This document shows, one piece after another, positions 48,301 to 58,100 of a stretch of DNA of 64,000 nt. Origin of the DNA: Chromobacterium sp. ATCC 53434 (GTDB taxonomy: Bacteria > Pseudomonadota > Gammaproteobacteria > Burkholderiales > Chromobacteriaceae); assembly GCF_002848345.1 (NCBI RefSeq), contig NZ_CP025429.1, positions 3,596,001-3,660,000 on the forward strand, in the 5' to 3' direction. Positions within the stretch are counted from its first letter, which is position 1. Every line of letters begins with the position of its first letter. Both the position numbers and the translations under genes were made by a program. Under the pieces are notes generated by a model that did no database searches, had not been told where the DNA came from, and was given only the letters and a program-made list of their open reading frames with translations.

Positions 48301-49147
48301 GCAATTCCCAGAAGGCCTGCGCGTCGCGCGCGCCGGGCACGCGGCAAGACAGGCCGACGATGGCGATATCGTCGGCGGCGGCCCGCGCGGGCGGACTCGC
48401 GGGCGGCGCGGGAGGCTGCCGCAGCTTGATCTCCGCGCGCGGCGGAGCCGGAACCGGAGCGGGGTCGGCCTTCGGCGCGCGCTTCGACTCGGCCTTTTCC
48501 TCGCGATGGGCCTGCCGCAAGCGCGCCGGCTGGCGCGCGGCCTCGGCCTGCGGACGAGCCAGGCCGGCGACATGCCGCGCCAGATCATCGATGCAGGGGT
48601 AGTCGTACAGCACGCTGGCGCTCAACTTCAGCTCGAACTGGCGGTTCAGGCGCCGGACCAGCTCGACGCCCAGAATGGAGTCGACGCCCATGTCCAGAAA
48701 GGTGCTTTTCTCATCCAGGCTCTCGACGTCGACCAGCAGGCACTCTGCCAGCAGTTCGCGCAATGCCCGCCGGCTGTCCGCCAGCAGCCGCGGCGCGCCG
48801 GCGGCGCCGTCCTCCTGCCGGCGCCGGGACGCGTCCGGCCGCGCCTCGACAAGCGGCTCGGCCGCCCGCTCCGCGGTGGCAACCGGCTCTGCGCCGCCGG
48901 CCTCCGGCTGCGCGGCCGGGAGGCGGCCATCATCGATATGTCGGGCCAGCAACGCGATCGACGGGTAGTCGTAAAGCACCGTGCTGCTGAAGGCCAGACC
49001 GAATTCGCGGTTGATTTTCTTGACGATTTCCACGCCGAGGATGGAATCCACCCCCAGCTCGACAAAGGTCTGCTCGGTACCGATGGAGTCCGGCTCAACC
49101 ATGAGGCTGTCAGAAATAATCCTCTGCAACTGCTGGTTCATTCGCAT
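42329..49147 (-). CDS. PKS3: ACP-ACP-KS-DH-KR-ACP-KS
   Basis: 2272 residues. Two tandem ACPs (Ser35 and Ser157, both GVDSILGVE) precede KS1 (about 260-685; Cys429 in NTACSSS, EAHGTGTKLGDP, NVGHTSAAAG). A complete DH follows (His909 in DHRIAGQPILP, Asp1063 in LMDGALQ), then a KR (YLISGGVGGLG; Tyr1537 in QADYAAGNAF; VDD suggests B-type) and ACP3 (Ser1694). KS2 (about 1790-2210) has Cys1944 in DAACASS, EAHGTGTLLGDP and NVGHLMRAAG. The C-terminal tail (SSEERFLADILQRIERGEID) is helical and probably docks with PKS4. There is no AT domain. The doublet ACP is the most likely attachment site for HMGS beta-branching. AGGAG precedes ATG 49147. Confidence 0.92.
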   Translation of the reverse strand: MRMNQQLQRIISDSLMVEPDSIGTEQTFVELGVDSILGVEIVKKINREFGLAFSSTVLYDYPSIALLARHIDDGRLPAAQPEAGGAEPVATAERAAEPLVEARPDASRRRQEDGAAGAPRLLADSRRALRELLAECLLVDVESLDEKSTFLDMGVDSILGVELVRRLNRQFELKLSASVLYDYPCIDDLARHVAGLARPQAEAARQPARLRQAHREEKAESKRAPKADPAPVPAPPRAEIKLRQPPAPPASPPARAAADDIAIVGLSCRVPGARDAQAFWELLSQGVGAVGEVPAERWRVDEYFDADASASGKTYSKWGAFLDEVDQFDPLFFNISPTEAAWMDPQQRLFLESCWNALEHAGYTPADIGGSRTGVYAGVMNNDYHELILRSGEDLSEYGVTGIADSMMSSRISYFLNLKGPALTVNTACSSSLVAIHLACEALRSGQADMMLAGGVTCYLTESSYIGMSRLGMLSPSGVCAPFDDRADGIVPGEGVGVVILKRLADALADGSTIHGVIRGSSTNQDGKTNGITAPSVLSQTALLKALYEKTAIDPASVQCVEAHGTGTKLGDPIEIEALTAAFRSFTDEKGFCSLGSVKGNVGHTSAAAGVVGLIKILLCLKHRQLVPSLNYRKTNQHIDFDNSPFCVQTDLAEWAAPARGVRRAALSSFGFSGTNAHLIVDEAPRLAAPSAAPRKPSYLVAVSARTQAALTARLAELKAYLDKGAEAADLAALSFTLNRGREHFPWRCALVASSVADLAPRIDEALNGRHGPQAMMGAGPSRTMDVAEELLFAEMAAIVSAQVGQADALDADAYARKLAVLGALYVKGFDIDWASLHAGENAVRIPLPTYPFQRRRCWMAQPAGRAADAGGRAALVEAAPVAGGKALPSDGQIAAFAFSGRESFLADHRIAGQPILPAVMYLELARGALAGYGKPPSSFGGCVWIRPFAFPGGELRLRTEGPGRFEFVSEQDGETVVHCRGAWTDAAGGARPVVSEMASLLRAAREDVPAADIYPGFARRGIVYGPGFQTVRWVRRAGSTLVAKLAEIGAGGDAVLAPGLMDGALQALIGYDAGGDDATFLPFSMDEVQLYAPVSGEAYAVIEPEAAEGRSGDAIRRFNIRICAEDGKVLLAIRRLAVRRYQPAGGGDAPEVLVCETRREESALVAAMPEAVAPGGLLVLGGQDGLADVIRQAWFSGAETPPVIAVGAGAAFAKEGPRQYRLDPARPGDFTLLLADLESGGIQPSHVLQLWSLEQAGRAQPAADERRFEPLRATVALTQALLRAKVRAVRIVHAYDSEADAVCFDAMVSGFAESLPREKPQYDMRVVGIAAGCRARAALLNILRRQLFAENAPRHIEYLSPDRVRLASLRRIGAIAQAGGKIAPRHGGVYLISGGVGGLGYLFASWLATEFRARLILLGRRVRDDLIDTKLDALRAMGAGKVDYQCVDVAAGAQLEALVRKIDRDFGQLHGVIHSAGVVDDALVVNKTWDGIERVLAPKALGAQKLHEATLGHDLDFYALFSSLAAIKGNVGQADYAAGNAFLDHFAFWREAQRRQGKCHGHTVSINWPLWQDGGMRIDENGVARLREAFGIEPLATQDGLSAFRAILASGCHQAAVVGGKADAVARYLGVGQAPEARPEPRSTRPDAERRQAAPAAAGGVLAELSAIFQATLRLEAGDFDPDTEFHLLGLDSIQMMKILSVIEQRFDTVVPPSIIIDNPTLHSLADALQSAGLIPAASDSPPPVTAVDADAGPHGAERREEARAVAAPARDDRIAVIGMACRFPGAATLEGFWRNLRDGRHVVGEIPADRWDVDGSFSADKAAGRSYSKWGGFIDGVDLFDNGFFNISDEDALIIDPQQRIMLELTQELFDRSGYARTDVDGGRIGVILGCSQSSYIERAEGLMSERQLAKAVVGTISNMVAARVADFYNLKGAAKTIDAACASSLIAIHDGCDALLNGSADMVVAGGIGLLLDDKQFVSFSRANVLSDDDVCSVFDKHAHGLVLGEGAGIVLLKRYQRAVDDGDRILGVILGSAVNNDGHTMGLTVPSQEAQQEVIEAALAKAGVGADTVSYFEAHGTGTLLGDPIEIKAATRAYAKQSEETGYCGVGSVKSNVGHLMRAAGVASFIKVMLSLQHRELVPTLHCDEPHPRFQFAASPFYPVDRTQDWQPRRGVRRAAISSFGFGGTNCHMVVEEAPPAVGAPRAPLAPTRFDRKRFWFGPDDGGMSSEERFLADILQRIERGEIDAEEAVRLSSAEYSIFDIDGGRQDR

Positions 49148-49164
49148 GCTGGATACGCTCCTCT

Positions 49165-52100
49165 TCAGAATTTTCTCAAGCGGATTTTCGAGGAGGAGCT
49201 GTCAATGACTGACGCATGCCCTGCTCGTCCCGTGGCGACACGGGAGGAATCGACTAAGGTTTTCATGACGATCTTCGCCGGCGTCGCGATGACCGCCTCC
49301 TCGACCGGCGGCGACGGAGGCCGGATGGCGTCGAACCAATGGCGTTTCTTTTCAAACGCGTAGCCCGGCGCCGGGATGCGCAGATGCGCCTCCCCGGCGT
49401 GCACAGACGGCCAGTCCGGATCGACGCCCTGCCGATAGGCCGCGGCGATGTCTTCCAGCGAGGCCCGGTACGCTTCGGCGCCGTCCTTCAACGCGGCAAG
49501 CAAGCCGGCCACCCGCTGGCGGATGCGCTCGGCCTCGATCCTCGGCGGCTGTCCGGCGTCGGCGATCGCCGAGTCGTCCTCCAGCGCCTTCGCCAAAGCC
49601 TCCCGCAATTCGAGCGGATCGGCGGCGACGCAGGCGAAGCGGTGCCGATGATGGTCGCGGCCGCAATTCAGCGTGAAACTGAGCGCCTCCAGGTCCCGCG
49701 CGTCCCCGCTCCCGAGCCAGCCGCGCAAGTTGTCGAGCATCGCCGACAGCTGCGGGCGCTTCTTCGCCGACAGGCAGAACAGATAAGCCGGTTTGGCCCG
49801 TTCGGCCAGCGGCCGCGCCGGCGCCTCCTCCAGGATCGCGTGCGCATTGCTGCCGCCGAAGCCGAAGGAGCTGACGCCGGCCCGCCGCGGCGCGCCGGCC
49901 GGCGATTGCGGCCAGTCGGCAAGCTCGGTCGGAATGAAGAACGGGCTGCCGTTCAGATCGATGTAGGGATTGAGGTTCTGCAGATGGGCGTTGCCCGGCA
50001 GCTTGCCATGCCGCAAGGCCAGAATGACTTTCAAGAAGGCCGCCATCCCCGCCGCGGCCTCCAGATGGCCGATATTCGCCTTCAGCGCGCCCAGCGCGCA
50101 GTGCGCCTGCCGGTCGCTGGCCGCGAACGCCTTCTTGAGCCCGTCTATCTCGACCGGATCGCCGAGCGCCGTTCCCGTGCCATGCGTCTCGACATAGCCT
50201 ATCGTCGCCGGCTCCACCCCGGCCCGCCTGATGGCCTCGCCGATGACCCGGGCCTGCGCCAGCGCGTTCGGCGCGGTCATCGAGTTCGCCCGACCGCCAT
50301 GGTTCACCGCGATGCCCTTGATCACGCCATGGATGTGATCGCCGTCGGCCATCGCCTTGGCAAGCGGCTTCAGCAACACGGCGCCGGCCCCCTCGCCCTT
50401 GACGTAGCCGTCGGCGCGCTCGTCGAAGGTATGGCAGCGCCCGCTTGGCGACAGAATGCCCAGACGGCTGGCCACCACATAGGACTGCGGACTCAGAATC
50501 GCGCTGACGGCCCCCGCCAGCGCCATCTCGCACTCGCCGGTCCGGATGGCCTGGATCGCCCGGTTGATGGCCACCAGGCCGGTCGAGCAGGCGGTGTCCA
50601 GCGTTTCGCTCGGCCCGGCCAGATTCATGCAGAAAGAGATGCGGTTGGCCAGCATGCTGCTGTAGTTGCCGGTCGCCAGATAAGCGTGCGACTCGCCATG
50701 CTCCGCCAGCATCTGCTGGTACTCGTTGAAATTCATGCCGGCGAAAACGCCGACGGCGCGGCCGGACAGCGACCGGGTCGCGTAGCCGGCGTCCTCGAAT
50801 GCGTGATGGGCCACTTGCAGGAAAATTCTTTGCTGCGGGTCCATCAGGACGGCCTCCCGCCGCGTGATGCCGAAGAACTCCGCGTCGAACTTGTCGAAAT
50901 CCGGATGGAAGCCCCCCCATTTCGAGACCGAGTCCTCCACCTTGCCGCCATAGTGCTTGCGCCAGTCCCAGCGCGCCGCCGGCACCTCGGACACCAGATT
51001 CCGGCCCTGGACCAGATGCTCCCAGAACTGCTCCAGATCGCGCGATTGCGGCATCACGCCGCTGATCCCGATGACGGCGATATCGCCGCTGTCCGTCTCC
51101 GCCGCCGCCCGAGGCGGGCTGGCGGGCCGGGCCGCCTGCGGCCGGCTCGGCGCCGGTTCGACCGGCGCCGGCCGCTGAACCGGCGCATGCGATTCGGCGA
51201 GATGCGCCGCCAGCGCCTTCGGCGTTTCGTAGGAGAAGAAAATGCTGGGCATGATCTTGCACTGCAATAGCTGGCCTATCCTGTCCGCCAGCGTCTTCAA
51301 GGAGATGGAATCGAAACCCAGGTTCGAGAAGCTTTGCTCCACCTCAACCGCCTCGGCCGGTATTTTCAGGATCTCCCAGGTCAGAGCGCGCAGCTCGGCC
51401 TCGAACGGCGGGGCTTCCCCGGCCGAGCCTGCCGGCAAGGCCTCGCCGGCGGGCCGCTCGTCCCGGACGGGCGTCTCGGCGACGCCGGCCGGCCGGCTGT
51501 ACTGGAAGGCCCCCGCGATGGTGCGCTCGAACACCGCCGGATCGCCGTCTATCACCGTCAAATGGGTATGGGCGGAGGCCAGGCATTGCTCGAAGGCCTG
51601 CAGGCCCCGTTCGGTCCGCAGCGGCACCAGCCCCTGGGCCTTGCGCATCCACTTGGAGAGGCTTTCCATCTGGGCCGGCGGCAACTTCATGCCGCCGTCC
51701 CGCCACAGCGGCCAGCTGATCGACAGCAGCTTGCGCGACGGCGAGGACGCCGAGTCGGCGAAACCGTCCAGGAAGGCATTGCCGAAAGCGTAGTCGGCGT
51801 TTTCCGGATTGCCGATGACCGAGGAGATGGAAGAGAACAGCAGCATGAAATCCAGCGGACGGGCGCCCAGCGCCCGGTCGAGGTTCGCCGTGCCCTGCAC
51901 CTTGGCCGACAGGACCGCGGCCACGCTTTCGCGGGTCTTGCTTTCTATCGGCGCCGGCGCCCCGACGCCCGCCGCGTGCAGCACGCCGTGGATTTCGCCG
52001 AACGCCTGCTCCGCCGCCTGGACCAGGCGCAAGGCGTCGTCGGCCAGGCCGATGTCGGCCTGGACATAGATCGCGTCGCCGCCCAGCGTCTTCAGCCGCT

Positions 52101-55100
52101 CCAGCAGCCGGCCCGGACCGTCCTGCGGCGCCGAGCGGCCGGACAACACCAGCCTCGCCCGGTAACGGCGCGCCAGATGCTCGGCGAAGATGGCGCCCAA
52201 CCCGCCGCCGCCGCCGGTGATGATGTAGACCCCGCCGTCGCGCAGCGCCGCGCCGCCGCTTCCGGGCAGCACCGGCGCCATCCGCCGCGCGCGGCGGACG
52301 CCGCCGGCGTAGCGGACCTCGGCATCGCTGCCATGCAGCCACTCCCGCCACAGACATTCCGCCAGCCCGTCCTCGTCGACCGCCGGCGCGTCGAAGGCGA
52401 CGACCCGAAGCGTCAGCGCCGGATGCTCCAACACCAGCGATTTGGCGAAGCCGCCGACCGCGCGATAGGCCGGCTCGGCCGCGTCCTCCGGACCGTGGGC
52501 GAACAACACCGGGCATGCCGCCTGATGCGACAGCAGCGCCTGCGCCAGCGGCATCAGCGCGTCGAGACCGGCGCCCAGCCGGGCCGCCAGCCCCTGCTCG
52601 CCCTGCCGCGCCAACGCCCATCCGTGGATCACGCCGGCCAGGCGGCCGTGCTCGGCCAGGACCGCCGCGACAAGCCGCGCGTAGTCGTCGGGCCGGTCGG
52701 CCGCCAGCTCGTAGCAGCCGGGCCCGGCTTGACGGAAACCCGCGCCCGGACGCACCAGGATCAGCGGCGCGTCGCCGCACAGCCGGCGCCAGCGCCCGGC
52801 CGACTCCGCGTCGGCGTCGAACACGACGACGGCCCCGTCCGGCGCCGCGCCGGCCTTCAGCGGCAGGGCGGCCTCGACATACTCGCAGCCATAGTAGACC
52901 AGCGAGGTCTCCGGCTGGCCGCCGGCTGTTTTCCCGTTCCGCGCAGGCCAGTAAGCGGTCTTCTCGAACGGGTAGGCCGGCAGCGGAAGCCGCCGGAGGC
53001 CGCGCTCGCCGTGCAGTGCGCGCCAGTCTATCGATTCGCCCCGGCAATACAGCTCGCCCAGCGAGGACAGGATACTGCGACGCTGGGCCGGCGCCGTATC
53101 ACGCGACTTCAGCTTGTCCAGCAGATACCCGGCGTATTCGGCCAGCATGGCCTTGCCGCCCAGCCGCTCCCCAAGCGCCGACGCCTCGCCATCGACGGGC
53201 GCCGCCAGATAATCGTCCAGCGCCTGCGCCAGCTCGTCCCGGGAGCCGACCACAAAGGCGCAACGGTAGTCGAAATGGCCGCGGGTGGCGCCGAGGTTGT
53301 AGGCCAGCTCGGCGATCGACGCCGAATCGTCCGCCGCCAGCCACTGCCGCAGATCCCCGACCCGGGAGCGCAGGGCGGCGGCGGTCTTGGCGGACAGCGG
53401 GAGCAGATGGCAAGGCCGCTCGCCGGCGTTCGCCGCCGGCGCCGGGACCGGGGCCTCCTCCACCACCAGGTGGGCATTGGCGCCGCCGAAACCGAAGGCG
53501 CTGACGCCCGCCCTGCGCGGGATGGCCTGGCCGGCCGGGTCGAGCTTGGCGCGCCAGGGCCCGGCCTCGCCGGCGATGACGAACGGCGATCCGGCCAGGT
53601 CTATGTAAGGATTGACGGTTTCGACATGCAGGCTGCGCGGAATGAACTTGTGCTGCAGCGCCAGCACCACCTTGAGCAGGCCGGCGATGCCGGCGGCCGG
53701 CTCCAGGTGGCCGATATTGGTCTTCACCGACCCCACCGCGCAGGAGCCGGCCAGCAGTGTCGAAGCGGAGGCGAAGGCCTGCTTCAGCCCGTCTATCTCT
53801 ACCGGATCGCCGAGCTCGGTGCCGGTGCCGTGCGCCTCGACATAGCCTATCGTCGCCGGATCCACGCCGCCGTCGGACAAGGCCGCCGCGATCACGTCCC
53901 GCTGCGCCGCGGAATTGGGGGCGGTCAACGAGGTGCACTTTCCGCCATGGTTGACCGCGCTGCCGCGAATCACCGCCCGGATCGGATCGCCGTCGCGCAA
54001 GGCGGCGCGCAATGGTTTGAGCACCACCGCGCCGGCGCCCTCGCCCTTGACGTAGCCATCGGCCCTGGCATCGAATGTCTTGCATTTCCCGTCGCGGGAC
54101 AGCATCCGCATCTGGCTCGGATAGATGAAGCCGGTCGGGGACACCATCAGGCTCACCCCGCCGGCCAGCGCCATTTCGCACTCGCCGCGGCGCAGCGCGA
54201 CGACCGCGCGGTGCACCGCCACCAGCGAGCTGGAGCAGGCGGTGCTCACCACCTCGCTGGGTCCGCGCAGGTCCAGCAGATAGGAAATCCGGTTGACCAG
54301 CAGCGCATCGACATTGCCGGTCACCCGGAAGGCGTTGCGCTCGCCGTTGGCCTCCAGCAACTCCTGATATTCGTTGACCTGCTGGCCGGCGAACAGGCCG
54401 ATCTTGCGCCCGCCCAGCGACAAGGGATCATGGCAGGCGTTCTCGATCGCGCTCCACGCCACTTGCAGGAACAGGCGGTGCTGCGGGTCCATCAGCTCCG
54501 CCTCGCGCGGAGAGATGTTGAAGAACTTGGCGTCGAACCGGTCGATGCCGTCGACGAATCCTCCCCATTTCGAGTACGACTTCTGTTCGTCGCCGCCGGG
54601 CTCGCCGAAATGATCTCGCCAACTCCAGCGGCTGTCGGGCACCTCGGTCACCAGATCGCGGCCCGCCTCGAGATGAGCCCAGAACGCCTCGATATTTTCG
54701 GACTGTGGCATGACGCCGGCCATGCCGATGATGGCGATGGGCTCCGCGCTGGCCTCCTCCGGCGCGGGCCGGCCGGACGGCTCCACCGATCGCGGCAACT
54801 CCGTCGCCGGCGCCCCGGCCGAAGCCGCACCGGCGCCGGCCGGCGGCAGCTTGGGCTGCAGATAAAGGGCCAGCGCGCGCAGCGAGCCATGCTGGAAGAA
54901 CAGATTGGGCGTAACCGGGATGTGATAGGTCCGCGTCAGCAAGACGGCGAATTCCTTCAACGACAAGGAATCGAAGCCGAAATCGGTCAAGGCCGCGCGC
55001 GGGTCGATGTCCGACGCCCTGGCCTTCAATATCCGCGCCGCCAGCCGCGCCAGCGTTCTTTCGACATCGTCGGCGTCGACGGAGGCGGTCAAGCGCTCCG

Positions 55101-58100
55101 GGACCGCTTCCGCTTGCGGCGCGGCGGAGCGGACCGCCCCCACCGACGCGGCCAACAAGGCGGAGAATCTCGCCTGATCGCCCCAGGCGACGACGATATT
55201 CGGCCATCCCTTGTCCAGCGCCCGCTCGAAGGCGGCATAGCCGTCCTCGCTGGACAGCGGCGCCAGGCCCTGGCTTTTCCACATCCACTGGCGCCAGGCC
55301 TGCTCGGCCCCATCCGCCGGCCGCATGCCGCCATCGGCCCAGAGCGGCCAGTTGATCGATTGGCTCAGCCCCGCGCCCTGCCTGCGCCGTCTGACGGCGA
55401 GATAACCGTCGAGAAAGCCGTTGGCGGCCGCGTAGGCCGAATAGCCCGCCGTCGGCAACACCGCCGCCAGCGAGGAAAAACCGATGAAGAAGTCCAGCGG
55501 CAGCTGCCGCGTCGCCCGGTCCAGATTGATCGTGCCCGCCACCTTGCTCGCCAGCGCCCGGCGCATCGCCTCGGCATCCTGCGACAGGACCGGCGCCTCC
55601 CCGCCCACGCCGGCGATATGCAGCACGCCATGGATCGCGCCGAACGCCGCGATCGCGCGGCGGACCGCCTCGTCGACCTGCTCCGGCGCCGCGACGTCGC
55701 ACTCGCAGACCAGCACCTCGGCGCCATCGCGCCGCAAGGCCTCTACCTGCTCCGGACTGGGCTGGCGGCGCGCCAACAACACCAGCCTGGCGCGCCAGTC
55801 CTTGGCCAGGCGCTTGCAGAACATCGCGCCCAGGGCGCCCAGCGCGCCGGAAACCAGATACACGCCCTGCTGACGCAGGCCGGCGCCTGTCGAGTCGTCG
55901 CCGGCCCGCGCGTCGCGGCTCTGCGTCCAGCGGGCGCCGTCCCGGTAGCGGACCTGCCAGGCCGTATCGGCCGACAGCGCCTCGGCCACGGCGGCCGCCG
56001 CGCCCTCCTGGCGCGACATCTCCGGCCCCAGTTCCACGCAGCGGCAGCAAAACGATTCGTGCTCGGCGAACTGGGCGCGCGCCCACGCCGACATCGCCGC
56101 CGCCGACGCCTCGGCGGCCTCCCCGGCATGGACGGCGACGACCTGGACGGCGTCGTCCGCGCCGGCGGACAGCCAGGCCTGGGCCAGCCGGGCAAAGGCG
56201 ATCAGGCCATCGCCGACGGTTTCGGCCAGCGCCGCCGCATCGGCCCCGCACGCCGGCGCATGCCAGACGATGTAGCGCGGCGGCGCGCCCCGTTCGCGCA
56301 GCCGCGCGATGACGGGCGCCCAGTCGTCGGCGGCATCGACCGCGACCACCTCCAGCCGGGGCCACTGCGCCCGTATCCCCTCGGCGGCGTCGCCGGCGCC
56401 GATCAGCAACAGCGTGCCGCTCGCCGCGGGATGCTTCTCCAGGCCGGCCGAGCGGACGAATCTCGACGGGTAGAAGGCCAGCTCTCCCTGCCGCTCCGCG
56501 TCCGGAATCCAGAACCGCTCGCGCTCGAACGGATAGCCCGGCAGCGAAATCCGCCGGAAAGACTCGCCGGCGTAGTGTTCGGTCCAATCGACAGACGCGC
56601 CGGCCGTGAACGCGGACGCGGTCGCCATCAAGGCGGAATGCGCGCCGCCGCCCGGGCTCGGCGCGCGAGCGGACTCGCCGCTCGCGCTGTAATTGTCCGG
56701 ACGACCGCCCGCCAGGACTGTCCGGATCGCCTCGGCCAGCTCGTCCACCGACGAGGCGATGAAGGCGCAACGCTCGGCGAAATCGCTGCCGCGGGTATTC
56801 AAGGTGTAGGCCAGATCGCCGAGCGCGACGCCGTCGCCCGCTTCTTGCAGCCAGCGCCCCAGATTGCGCAGCATGCCGGCCAGCGCCGGCTGGCTCCTGG
56901 CCGACAGGACGACGAGGCGCGGCTTGCCCACGGCCGCTCCGTCCGCCGGCAGGGCCTGCGGCTCCGGCGCCTCCTCCAGAATCACATGCGCGTTGGCGCC
57001 GCCGAAACCGAAGGAGCTGACGCCGGCGCGGCGGGCTTGCCAACCCCCCTGCCCATCGGCGCGCCGCGGCCAGTCGCCCAGGCGGGTGACGATGGACAAG
57101 CGGCTGGCCTCCAGCTTCAGATAGGGATTCACCTGCCGCACATGCAGCGACGGCGGGATTTGCTTGTGGCTCAGAGCCAGCAGCACCTTGACCATGCTGG
57201 CCACGCCGGCGGCCGCCTCGAGGTGGCCGATATTGGTCTTCAATGAGCCGATTCCGCACGGCTCGACGCCGTCAGCCTCCTGCCACGGCAAGGAGAATCG
57301 CTGAAAAGCTCCCTTGATGCCCTCGATCTCGATCGGATCGCCAAGCTCGGTGCCGGTGCCGTGGGTTTCGATATAGCCCAGCGAATCCGGGCCGAGCCGG
57401 GCGCGCTTGAGCGCCTCGACGATCACATCGGTCTGCGCGGTCGCCTCCGGCGCCGTCAACGACGAGGTGCGACCGCTGTGGCAGGCCGCGCTGCCCTTGA
57501 TCACGCCGTAGATGTGGTCGCGATCCGCCAGCGCCCGCTCCAGCGGCTTCAACAGTAGCACGGCGACGCCCTCGCCCCTGACGAAGCCGTCGGCGGCGGC
57601 GTCGAAGGTGCGGCAGCGGCCGGCCGACGACAGAATGCCGAGCTGGGCAGTCACGATCTGGGCCCGCGGCGTCAGATGCAGGCTGACGCCGCCGGCGAGC
57701 GCCATTTCGCATTCGCCGCTCTGGATCGCCAGCACCGCGCGGTGGATGGCGACCAGGGAGCTGGAGCACGCGGTATCGACAGACTCGCTGGGTCCGCGCA
57801 GATTGAACAGATAAGACACGCGATTGGACAGGATCGCATGCGAAGTCCCGGTGGCGGTGTAGCCCTGGTACTCGTGCGCGTCGTGCAGCAATTCCTCGTA
57901 GCTATTGAACTGCGCGCCGGCGAAAACCCCGACCCGCCGGCCGGAAAGCAACTTCGGCGCGTAGCCGGCGTCCTCGATCGCGTGCCAGGCCGACTCCAGG
58001 AACCGTCGGTGCTGCGGATCCATCAACTCGGCCTCGCGGCGCGATATCCCGAAGAAGGCGGCGTCGAATTCGTCGACCCCGTCGATGAAGGCGCCCCAGC

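Noticed and set aside
51334..57246. 1970-codon plus-strand open frame opposite PKS2
   Set aside because: Arg/Gln/His-rich antisense shadow of the PKS modules; it repeats its own pattern wherever the KS and KR domains repeat.
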